Source: Sphingomonas sp. OV641 | GTDB taxonomy: Bacteria; Pseudomonadota; Alphaproteobacteria; Sphingomonadales; Sphingomonadaceae | NCBI RefSeq assembly: GCF_900109205.1 | Contig: NZ_FNZB01000004.1 | Location: 1 to 64,000 of the forward strand | DNA length: 64,000 nucleotides | Direction: 5' to 3' | Shown: positions 1 through 6,565 of the stretch, piece after piece | How the letters are laid out: the number at the start of each line of letters is the position of its first letter | How positions within the stretch are numbered: position 1 is the stretch's first letter | Notes under the pieces: model-generated | Databases searched by the model: none | The model's input: only the letters and a program-made list of their open reading frames with translations | What the model was told of the DNA's origin: nothing | Position numbers and translations under genes: made by a program

Positions 1-243
1 CGCCTGATGGACGAGGGCCGCTTCGCGCCGGAGATGGTCTCGATCGTCAAGCGCAACAATGTCGGCAAGGCGCTCGACATCGCCCGCGTCGCGCGTGACA
101 TGCACGGCGGCAACGGGATCTCGGGCGAATATCAGGTGATGCGCCACGTGATGAACCTGGAAACGGTGAACACCTATGAGGGCGCGCATGACGTCCACGC
201 GCTGATCCTCGGGCGCGCCATCACCGGGATTGCCGCTTTCTAG
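1..243 (+). CDS. gcdH: Glutaryl-CoA dehydrogenase, C-terminal part (5' end outside window)
   Basis: This is the last 80 codons of an FAD-dependent acyl-CoA dehydrogenase; the frame is open from the first base to TAG at 241-243. The tail carries the family's GGNGIS motif and the block [20 protein letters not shown], whose YEG glutamate region and C-terminus match glutaryl-CoA dehydrogenases closely, including the human enzyme. That enzyme oxidatively decarboxylates glutaryl-CoA to crotonyl-CoA in lysine and tryptophan breakdown. The first ATG in frame (base 7) is internal to the protein, not a start. The substrate assignment rests only on the C-terminus, so another acyl-CoA dehydrogenase remains possible. 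Confidence 0.85.
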   Translation, partial: RLMDEGRFAPEMVSIVKRNNVGKALDIARVARDMHGGNGISGEYQVMRHVMNLETVNTYEGAHDVHALILGRAITGIAAF

Positions 244-286
244 AAGTGGCCCTCGTTCGGCCCGGCGCCCCGCGATGCCGGGAGGA

Positions 287-688
287 TCAGCCGTGCCCCG
301 TTCCCCGCGCCGGCAGCGCGAGGGACAGCATGATCCGGGTCGAGCACAAGGCGCAGTGCAGCAGGTCTGCCGATGGCGCCGGGCAATCGAGGCAGCGCGG
401 CGGGAGGCCGCCGTCCAGCAATTGCGACAGGGTGCGCTCATCTTCCGAACAGGGCCGCCCGGCGCCGATGCGGATCGGCCGGCACAGCGCATGTTCGAAC
501 GCGCGGCACAGGCCGTCGAGCACCGGCGCCAGCATCGCCATGCCATGCCGCGCGAGCAGCCGGGCGAGATCGGGCTGCGGCGGCCGGGCACGATCATGCG
601 CCCGCCGCCACACCCGCATCGAATGCGCGATCAGCCGCGTCTGGAACAGGTCCTGGTCAACGGGGCGCAGCGGCATGGCGACTTGCAC
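287..688 (-). CDS. Hypothetical protein, 133 aa
   Basis: I do not recognise this protein with certainty; it resembles small sphingomonad proteins of unknown function (possibly DUF6628-like, a weak impression). The chosen GTG start at 688 lies six bases after an AGGAG Shine-Dalgarno sequence; an ATG four codons further in (676) has no such site. The protein has no signal peptide or membrane segment, is rich in Arg and Ala, and has six cysteines, four of them clustered near the C-terminus (CLDC and CALC), a spacing that could bind a metal. It converges on the preceding gcdH gene, with its stop 43 bases away. Confidence 0.5.
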   Translation of the reverse strand: MQVAMPLRPVDQDLFQTRLIAHSMRVWRRAHDRARPPQPDLARLLARHGMAMLAPVLDGLCRAFEHALCRPIRIGAGRPCSEDERTLSQLLDGGLPPRCLDCPAPSADLLHCALCSTRIMLSLALPARGTGHG

Positions 689-943
689 GACAGGCTCCTG
701 ACGGGGCGCAACCGACCGGCCGCCGCCCTTGCTGATGATGCGGATGAGCGCGCCGGAGAAGCTGTCCGTAAGGCCCCGGCAACGCTCGCCATGCTCTTAG
801 CTCAGGTGATAGTGGTTCGCAATAGCGGGAGTTGGCCAACCGCGTACGGGCGAGATGATCGCTATTCAGTAACGCCCCCTGCCCCCAGACCCGTTCGGCC
901 CGGATGCCATCGCCCCGCCTCATGTCGGCAGGCCGGTAGTATT

Positions 944-1387
944 CTACTTGATGAAGTATCCCGCCACTTTCCAGCCATCGCCGTCACGCGCGAGCGTGAT
1001 GGTCTCGATCGCGCCGGCTTTGCTGGCGAAATCGGTTCGGTATTGAATGATCTCGTAATCCCCGGCCGGCACGCCCGGGAGTGCGCTGGTGCTTGTCACA
1101 TTCTGGAAGACACGCGATGATGCCGCGCCGAGCGGTCCTCTGACGGCTTGAACCGTCGAAGCCCATTGCGCCGCTGTAATCTGCGATTGGAAAACGCCTG
1201 CGGCCGCACGCCAGCTCGCGTCCCAATCTGCCTTGTCCAACAAGCGCAGCCAAGCGCGGGCCGCATCCTGGCTTAGCGAGGCCGACGCGTCGCCGCTCGT
1301 CACACGTGATCCCGAGTCCCGCGCGCCAGACGTCGCGTCCCCCTGAAAGGCCGCCGCAAGGATAGTCGCTGCAATCAAGAGTGACAT
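944..1387 (-). CDS. DUF4019 domain secreted protein, 147 aa
   Basis: The mature part fits the DUF4019 family: a Trp-containing helix (AWLRLLDKADWDASW), a region around WASTVQAVRGPLG, and a closing strand ITLARDGDGWKVAGYFIK. DUF4019 proteins are small periplasmic or lipid-anchored proteins of unknown role. I start at ATG 1387 because it follows GGAGGAAACCTGATC (a good Shine-Dalgarno) and begins a hydrophobic leader (MSLLIAATILAAAF); the frame stays open upstream but that stretch does not look like protein. It is alone on its strand, with 95 bases to the next minus-strand gene. Confidence 0.75.
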   Translation of the reverse strand: MSLLIAATILAAAFQGDATSGARDSGSRVTSGDASASLSQDAARAWLRLLDKADWDASWRAAAGVFQSQITAAQWASTVQAVRGPLGAASSRVFQNVTSTSALPGVPAGDYEIIQYRTDFASKAGAIETITLARDGDGWKVAGYFIK

Positions 1388-1482
1388 GATCAGGTTTCCT
1401 CCGCTGACGAATAACCAGTTAAGCGGAATTGGAGCGCTCCTCCAAGTAGCCGGATAGGGGTGAAAAGCGGAACGGATGCTTT

Positions 1483-2103
1483 TCAGGCGCAAACGCCTGT
1501 TTCCGGACACTCCTTCAGTGAGATGACGCGGTCGACTATTATCTCGTGCCCAGACATTCCCAAGTGGCCATGGTCTCCGGCAAATTTTGTTTTCCGGCCG
1601 ACAAATTCGATAATTCGTCTTCCGCGCCGCCGCTGCCACTTCGCGCCGAAGTTAACGCGGCTGGTGTTGATCCAGATACTTTTGAGCCGAGCCCGCTCGA
1701 ATTGCTCTCTCCAGCCCTTGGAACGGACAGCCGTTCGCGGCCATTCAGGAGTCTGAGTGCCTTCCGGCACGAATTGCTGGTCCTCGAATTCATCGATCCA
1801 CACGCCTCGATAAAGCTGTGCCGGCTCCATTTTGTAGCATTGGTCAGTAGGCAGGAATTCAACTTCACCATCGTCGTTATGAAAGGCACACGGAAGCTCC
1901 CGTTCTAGGCGCCCATCATACCGAAAGCAGCCACGCCCCTCGTCCGCTTCGGTGCATGGCGTGCCAAGCAGGCGTGCGCGTATCTGATCTTCCGTCAGTG
2001 CGAACTGTTCGGGGTTTGGTAGCGCAAATAACTGTGCGGCCGCGGACCCGCCGATTGCCGTTGATATCACGGCCAACATGAATACAGATCGAAATACCCC
2101 CAT
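1483..2103 (-). CDS. Hypothetical secreted protein, 206 aa
   Basis: I do not recognise the family. The N-terminus is a classical signal peptide (hydrophobic FMLAVISTAIGG ending in SAAAQ), so the product is probably periplasmic. The mature protein has several cysteines (CTEADEGRGC, CAFHNDDG, CYKMEP, CPETGVCA) that could form disulfides, and several Trp residues. The C-terminal 60 residues are basic (KWQRRRGRRIIEF). Base composition is lower in GC than the genes from 3400 onward, as in the other genes between about 1390 and 3400, suggesting an acquired patch. Confidence 0.6.
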   Translation of the reverse strand: MGVFRSVFMLAVISTAIGGSAAAQLFALPNPEQFALTEDQIRARLLGTPCTEADEGRGCFRYDGRLERELPCAFHNDDGEVEFLPTDQCYKMEPAQLYRGVWIDEFEDQQFVPEGTQTPEWPRTAVRSKGWREQFERARLKSIWINTSRVNFGAKWQRRRGRRIIEFVGRKTKFAGDHGHLGMSGHEIIVDRVISLKECPETGVCA

Positions 2104-2202
2104 AACCGTTCTCGACCTCCGCTCGCATCGTCAGAATGCTTTCTACAATGCTGTATTGCAACTCGGCATCTGCAAGGCTCGTTTTCTGCCCTTCGTTACA
2201 GG

Positions 2203-2307
2203 ATCAGCAAATGGCCACTTTCGACTGAGTAATTAGCGGAACTGAACGGCTGCTTTCGGAAGCCGATGGCACGATCACGAACGACCGAAACGGGGTGGGG
2301 AGCAGAC
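2203..2307. repeat. Degenerate copy of palindromic element downstream of MOSC gene
   Basis: This stretch resembles the better preserved element at 2891-2978 in the same orientation: both have an AAATGG..C.CTTTC block near the left end and a GGCACGATC.CG.ACG.CCG.AACGGG block near the right end. It is longer and its terminal repeats are eroded. It lies immediately past the MOSC stop codon, so the two copies bracket that gene. Confidence 0.55.
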
Positions 2308-2308
2308 C

Positions 2309-2854
2309 TCAGACACGCTCCAGAGGGAAATGTGGTTGCGGGGGCATTTCGATATGGATCTGGTCGCCCGGACGAACCACGCCGCCGCCCTTAACGATGC
2401 TCATAATCCCAGCCTTGCGGATCAACTCGTTGTTCGGTCCACGGTCGAGCACGGCGGCGAGCAAGCCCGATTTGAAGCGCTCTATCTGGGCGCACGGGTT
2501 CCTCAACCCGGTGACTTCCAACCTCACATCATGACCAATGAGTATCAATGTATGCCTTGGAAGCGTGAGCAAATCGATGCCGCAGGTCGTTATGTTCTCG
2601 CCGAGATCAGCGGGGCCAACGCTGAAGCCCTTCAATGCAAGCTCTTCGAACAGCTCAGCATGGATAAGGTGAACCTGTCGAAGGTTAGGTTGGCTTGGAT
2701 CAACCGCAACCCGGGAGCGATGCTTGACCATCACCCCCTCATGCGCGTCACCTTTCACGCCGAGACCGGCCGCGACCTCGATAGTCGGGACAGCCCGCTT
2801 CGAGAACCGATGAGCTCCGTCGCAAGCAACCGACACTACCCGACCGTTCGACAT
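2309..2854 (-). CDS. MOSC domain-containing protein, 181 aa
   Basis: MOSC domains (the C-terminal domain of eukaryotic molybdenum cofactor sulfurases, also found in bacterial YiiM) occur in molybdenum-dependent reductases and sulfur-carrier proteins. The diagnostic motifs are here: GLGVKGDAHEG near residue 29, a central GENITTCGIDLLTLP, then LEVTGLRNPC with the conserved cysteine, and KGGGVVRPGDQI near the end. The protein has a single domain with no beta-barrel domain. I start at ATG 2854, which follows CAGAGGGGCAT; the open frame extends upstream into a palindromic repeat and should not be counted. The gene is bracketed by related repeats and sits in the AT-richer patch. Confidence 0.85.
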   Translation of the reverse strand: MSNGRVVSVACDGAHRFSKRAVPTIEVAAGLGVKGDAHEGVMVKHRSRVAVDPSQPNLRQVHLIHAELFEELALKGFSVGPADLGENITTCGIDLLTLPRHTLILIGHDVRLEVTGLRNPCAQIERFKSGLLAAVLDRGPNNELIRKAGIMSIVKGGGVVRPGDQIHIEMPPQPHFPLERV

Positions 2855-2890
2855 ATGCCCCTCTGCGAACTCTTCTAAGGGCCGCAGCTT

Positions 2891-2978
2891 ACGTCCGCAA
2901 ATGGGCGCTTTCCGCCCGACCGCCTTCGGGAGGCACTGGCACGATCGCGGACGGCCGGAACGGGTGGAAAGCGGACGT
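2891..2978. repeat. 88-bp palindromic (MITE-like) element
   Basis: The element begins ACGTCCGC and ends GCGGACGT, a perfect 8-bp terminal inverted repeat. The left half contains a second hairpin (GGGCG-CTTTC-CGCCC), and a CCGCCTTCGGGAGG segment lies beside it. A degenerate copy lies at 2203-2307, and a fragment (ACGTCCGGAAATGGGCG) recurs at about 3419-3435. No transposase is nearby. It occupies the gap between the MOSC gene and the next upstream gene. Confidence 0.7.
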
Positions 2979-2994
2979 TGGCTGATAAGCGCAA

Positions 2995-3393
2995 TCATCC
3001 CTGTCCTAAGCATCGAAAAAAGATCGCACGGTCTTTCGATCGAAGCCGGTAAGACGATCGAAGATACAGGCGTGCGCGGGTGCCGGCGCCTTTTGGCGTG
3101 AGGATCACTGTCAGGAACCGAACCTCGTTCACCAGTGGCTTGCTCGGATCAAGGCGTCCTCCTCGAACAAACAAGCTGAGAAATGACCGACGCCGCCCAT
3201 GGACACGGTTGGCCACTGCCAATCCAACGCCGGAACGCTTTCCCAAACACGCAGCCACTTCACCAGGAGATTTTGGCCCAGCAGCATCAAACCTAAGAGA
3301 CGAGGCGTAGCTACTTGGTAGTGCTTCGCCACGGCAGCTAAACGTTAAGAATGCCAGCACCAACAGAGCAGGTGCGAGGGGCTTTCGCTTCAT
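2995..3393 (-). CDS. Hypothetical small secreted or lipoprotein-like protein, 132 aa
   Basis: I do not recognise the family. The N-terminus (MKRKPLAPALLVLAFLTFSC) is a signal sequence ending at a cysteine; TFSC is a poor lipobox, so either lipid attachment or ordinary export is possible. The rest is short, basic and contains two predicted beta segments (NEVRFLTVILTPKG, TRARLYLRSSY). It lies upstream of the MOSC gene on the same strand, separated by the palindromic element. Confidence 0.5.
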   Translation of the reverse strand: MKRKPLAPALLVLAFLTFSCRGEALPSSYASSLRFDAAGPKSPGEVAACLGKRSGVGLAVANRVHGRRRSFLSLFVRGGRLDPSKPLVNEVRFLTVILTPKGAGTRARLYLRSSYRLRSKDRAIFFRCLGQG

Positions 3394-3453
3394 AATCCGA
3401 GCGGTACTGGCGGCCTCAACGTCCGGAAATGGGCGTAACCAGACGCCTTCCCC

Positions 3454-5100
3454 CTACCGCACCGACACGCGCGCGCCAGCCGTTGCACTCGCGGCCACCG
3501 GTGCCGGCGCGGCCGACGGTGTCGCGGACCAGATGCTGTCGCGCGGTCCGCCGGCGGCGCGGCGGTGGGTGGCGCGGGCCATGATCGCCAGCAACAGCGC
3601 GCCGATCGCCGCGACCAGGTCGACCAGCCGGCTCGCGCCGTCATGGCTCCAGCCGGTGCCCGTGGCGACACTCGCCAACGTGGTGATCGGCACCAGCGCG
3701 GTCGCCGCGGCGGATAGCCACAACAGCTCCGCCCCGCTCCGCGCCGCGCCGCGCACCAGCGCCCAGCCGACCGCCGCCAGGAACACGGCATAATAGATCG
3801 CGCTATGCCACGTCTCCAGCGCGCCCGTTCCCGCAGGCAGCCACTTCGCCGCCGCGATGGTCAGCGAGATGCCGGCGACGCAGCCCAGCGGCACGCCCAC
3901 CGTCAGCGCGCCCAGCACCCGCGTCGCGCGGGTCTGTTCCACCGCGCCCGCCTTGCGCTCCTTGCGGCGGCGGCTCTCGATCCACAGCAGGTTGCCCGTG
4001 TAGAACAGGAATGCGCCCGCCAGCCCCAGGAAGAAATAGGCCCAGCGCACCGGCGCCCCGCCGAAGCTGCCGAAATGAAGCGTGAAGAAGGATGTGACGG
4101 TGGCGAACCAGCCGTCCTGCCGCCCGGGCAGGTAATCCGCCTCCAGGATCGCGCCCGTGCGCGTGTCGATTTCCCCCATGCCATAGGTCGGCGCGCGCGC
4201 GCCGTAGCGCGGGTCGATGCCGGCGATATGGCCGTGCGGCCCTTCCTTGGCGTTATATTCGAAGCTGATGGTGCGCAGCTTGAAGCCGGGCAGCGTGCCC
4301 GCGAGTCGGCGCTGGAGCTCGGCCGGCGGCAGCGTGCCCGTCACCTCGGCGAGGGCCGGCGGCTCGGCCGGCCCGCCCGGCGGGGCCCCGCGCCGCTCCA
4401 TCGCCGGCGCGCCGATCTGCTGCACCGCGCCCTGCACCGCATAGATCTGGTCGTGAAAGGCGAAGATCACCGCCGTCACTGCCATGATGATGTGAAACGG
4501 CAGGCTGAACAGCCCCAGAACATTGTGAAGATCCAGCCACATCCGCTTCAGATTCTTGCCGAAACGCAGCGCGAACAGGTCCTTCACCAGGCTCGGCAGC
4601 AGCACGATCAAGCCCGAGATGATCGCCACCGCATAGAGCAGCGAGATCACGCCCATGATCGGCATGGAAATCTCGTGATCGAAGGGCAGGCCGACCTGCT
4701 GGTGCAGCACGTCGATCAGCTGCGCCACCGGCGATGCCTGCTGCTCCACCACCTGAAGCGTGCCGTCGGGGGCGAGCGCGGCCAGATAGGTCGGGCCGGG
4801 ATTGCGCCGGTTGCCGGTGGTCCAGCTGACCCGCGCGGGCATGTCCGGCCCCGGCTCGAGATGCACGGTATAAGCGGCGCGCGCCTCGGGATGGGCGCGC
4901 AGCACCTTGTCGACCAGCTCGGGCGTGCGCTCCAGCGGGACGGGCGCGGCGATCCTCGCCGACGCCGAGGCCCAGCGGTTGAGCGGCTCCTCGAACATGG
5001 TGATCGCGCCGGCGTAGAAGGCGATGAACAGCGCCAGGCCGGCGATGATGCCGACCCAGCTGTGCACGTCCTTGTAGGTCTTGATGACGTCGGTGCGCAT
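3454..5100 (-). CDS. PepSY-associated TM protein (siderophore reductase-like), 548 aa
   Basis: The protein has the PepSY_TM architecture: an N-terminal helix preceded by YKDVHSWVG, a long periplasmic PepSY-containing segment, a paired helix with the heme-type histidines in WLDLHNVLGLFSLPFHI, and further C-terminal helices. In iron uptake, relatives such as FpvG and FoxB act in the inner membrane to reduce ferric siderophores. I start at ATG 5100, four bases after the stop of the preceding gene; the frame is open further upstream but there overlaps a real gene. It is the last gene of the five-gene receptor-esterase operon. After the usual core the C-terminus continues with about four extra helices, which may be a fused membrane module. 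Confidence 0.85.
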   Translation of the reverse strand: MRTDVIKTYKDVHSWVGIIAGLALFIAFYAGAITMFEEPLNRWASASARIAAPVPLERTPELVDKVLRAHPEARAAYTVHLEPGPDMPARVSWTTGNRRNPGPTYLAALAPDGTLQVVEQQASPVAQLIDVLHQQVGLPFDHEISMPIMGVISLLYAVAIISGLIVLLPSLVKDLFALRFGKNLKRMWLDLHNVLGLFSLPFHIIMAVTAVIFAFHDQIYAVQGAVQQIGAPAMERRGAPPGGPAEPPALAEVTGTLPPAELQRRLAGTLPGFKLRTISFEYNAKEGPHGHIAGIDPRYGARAPTYGMGEIDTRTGAILEADYLPGRQDGWFATVTSFFTLHFGSFGGAPVRWAYFFLGLAGAFLFYTGNLLWIESRRRKERKAGAVEQTRATRVLGALTVGVPLGCVAGISLTIAAAKWLPAGTGALETWHSAIYYAVFLAAVGWALVRGAARSGAELLWLSAAATALVPITTLASVATGTGWSHDGASRLVDLVAAIGALLLAIMARATHRRAAGGPRDSIWSATPSAAPAPVAASATAGARVSVR

Positions 5101-5104
5101 GGTG

Positions 5105-5419
5105 TCAGCCCCCAGCCAGGCGAATGGCGGCGTAGAGCGCCCAGGCGGCGAGGTTGGCGAGCGCCAGCCAGCCCCAGGCGCGCGCGCCGCTGCGGAAGAA
5201 GAAGCACAGGCCCAGCAGCGTGCACCAGATCGGCGAGACCAGCCACATGGCAAGCTGCCCCTGCGCCGTGAAATAGCCGTCGCCTTCGGAAAAGATCGCG
5301 GCGAAGCTGCACGTCAGCGCGATCGCCAGCGTGAACCCAAGCACGGTCGCCGCCGATACCTTGCCGAACCAGTCGCGGCTGGTCAGCGCCCCATCCTTGC
5401 TGGCGCCGTCCTTGCTCAT
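5105..5419 (-). CDS. Small inner-membrane iron-uptake protein, DUF3649-like, 104 aa
   Basis: This has three hydrophobic segments (around TVLGFTLAIALTCSF, LAMWLVSPIWCTLLGLCFFF and LALANLAAWALYAAI) after a short charged start. Size, topology and position between a DUF3325 gene and a PepSY gene match the DUF3649 iron-uptake proteins. The start ATG (5419) overlaps the stop of the upstream gene in an ATGA junction, so translation is probably coupled. Assignment to DUF3649 relies partly on context. Confidence 0.7.
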   Translation of the reverse strand: MSKDGASKDGALTSRDWFGKVSAATVLGFTLAIALTCSFAAIFSEGDGYFTAQGQLAMWLVSPIWCTLLGLCFFFRSGARAWGWLALANLAAWALYAAIRLAGG

Positions 5420-5691
5420 GCCGCCTCTCCCCGGAAGCGCCACCAGCGCGCGGCGACCGGCACCACGCTCCACACCAGCATCGCGCCCGTCGCCCAGGTG
5501 AACACCGCCGTCGCCGGCCCCTGCACGCAGAGCAGCAGGACGAGCGCCAGCGCGAGCAGCGCCGCCCCGCCCCACGCCCACACGCGCCGGCGCACGACAT
5601 GGCCGGCGAGCAGCGCCTGATGCGGCGCGGCGACATAGAGCGCGGTCGCCCCCGCGATAATGGCGATCGCGGCGATCCAGCCCGGCATCAT
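5416..5691 (-). CDS. DUF3325 family inner-membrane protein, 91 aa
   Basis: Three hydrophobic helices and the short motif LYVAAPHQALL, followed by a basic RRRVWAWGGAALL segment, fit DUF3325, a family found almost only in TonB-receptor and PepSY operons. Its biochemical role is unknown; it is presumed to help the PepSY protein in ferric-siderophore handling. The start (ATG 5691, or the adjacent ATG 5688) overlaps the end of the esterase gene and the stop overlaps the next start, so the genes are coupled on both sides. Confidence 0.75.
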   Translation of the reverse strand: MMPGWIAAIAIIAGATALYVAAPHQALLAGHVVRRRVWAWGGAALLALALVLLLCVQGPATAVFTWATGAMLVWSVVPVAARWWRFRGEAA

Positions 5692-6563
5692 GGCGCCACC
5701 CGGCCAAAGGCGAAGGAGACCGCCGGCGCCATCCCCGCCAGCATCGTGCCGCCATGCGTCTGCCCCGGCAGCGGCAGGAAACGGGCCTGCGCCATGCGCG
5801 CCGCCAGCGCCGCCGCACCCTCGCCCCGCTCGCCTTCCGCGATCAGCGCGCGCACGCGCGCCGGCGCGGCTTCGGCCTCGCGCTGGAGCAGCCCGTCGCC
5901 GAACCAGGTGGAGGGGCTCACCGCCACCACGGCGCCGAACATCGCCGGCCGCGTCAGCGCCGCGTGCAGCGCCAGCAGCCCGCCGAAACTATGCCCCATC
6001 ATGGTCTGGCGCGCCGGATCGACCCGCCAGCGCGCCGCCACCAGCGGCTGGATCCGCTGCGCGACCATATCAAGAAACGCCTCGCCGCCGCCCGTCGCCA
6101 GCCCGGCGGCCGGCTGGCCCTGCGGGATCGTCCAGCCCGGCGTCGCCGGCGTATAGTCGCGCACGCGGCGCGGCAGCGGCCCGGCGTCGATGCCGACCAC
6201 CAGCCCGGCATCCACGCCGCTGCGGACCCCCGCGCGCGCCAGCCGCCGTGCCGTCACCGCGGCGATCGCGAAATTGTCCTCGCCGTCCAGCACGTACAGC
6301 ACCGGCCAGCCCGCCGCCGGCGGCTCGCCTTCCGGCCAGGCCACCGTCACGCGATATTGCTCACCCGCCGCGCTGCGCACCTCCAGAACGGCGCTGTTGG
6401 GCAGCGTATAAGGTGCCGCCCCAATCCCGCCCGGCCGATCCGCCCCACCCGGCCGATCCGCCCCGCCCGGCGAGCCTCCCGCGTGCGCCGCCCCCGGCAC
6501 CGCGATCATCGCCGCCGCCATCATCGCGGCCGCCAGCGTCGCCAGCAGGGCGTGACGCGTCAT
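5688..6563 (-). CDS. Periplasmic alpha/beta-hydrolase, siderophore esterase-like, 291 aa
   Basis: A signal peptide (to PGAAHA) is followed by a low-complexity Gly/Pro/Asp linker (SPGGADRPGGADRPGG) and an esterase domain of the Fes/IroE/BesA type (esterase D family). Key features are WPVLYVLDGEDNF, the nucleophile elbow GHSFGG (Ser near residue 190), an ARFLPLPGQTHGG segment supplying the catalytic His, and PSTWFGD. Relatives hydrolyse ester bonds of tri-catecholate siderophores to release iron. It lies two bases after the TonB receptor stop and overlaps DUF3325. Location next to the receptor supports a siderophore substrate; the exact one cannot be told. Confidence 0.8.
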   Translation of the reverse strand: MTRHALLATLAAAMMAAAMIAVPGAAHAGGSPGGADRPGGADRPGGIGAAPYTLPNSAVLEVRSAAGEQYRVTVAWPEGEPPAAGWPVLYVLDGEDNFAIAAVTARRLARAGVRSGVDAGLVVGIDAGPLPRRVRDYTPATPGWTIPQGQPAAGLATGGGEAFLDMVAQRIQPLVAARWRVDPARQTMMGHSFGGLLALHAALTRPAMFGAVVAVSPSTWFGDGLLQREAEAAPARVRALIAEGERGEGAAALAARMAQARFLPLPGQTHGGTMLAGMAPAVSFAFGRVAP

Positions 6564-6565
6564 GC

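Noticed and set aside
230..1120. Open frame of nearly 300 codons across the start of the window
   Set aside because: It is Arg/Pro-rich, has no ribosome site or recognisable domain and overlaps better candidates on the minus strand.
3805..5271. Long open frame antisense to the PepSY gene
   Set aside because: It arises from GC-rich codon bias opposite a well-supported gene and has Arg/Gln-rich composition with no motif.
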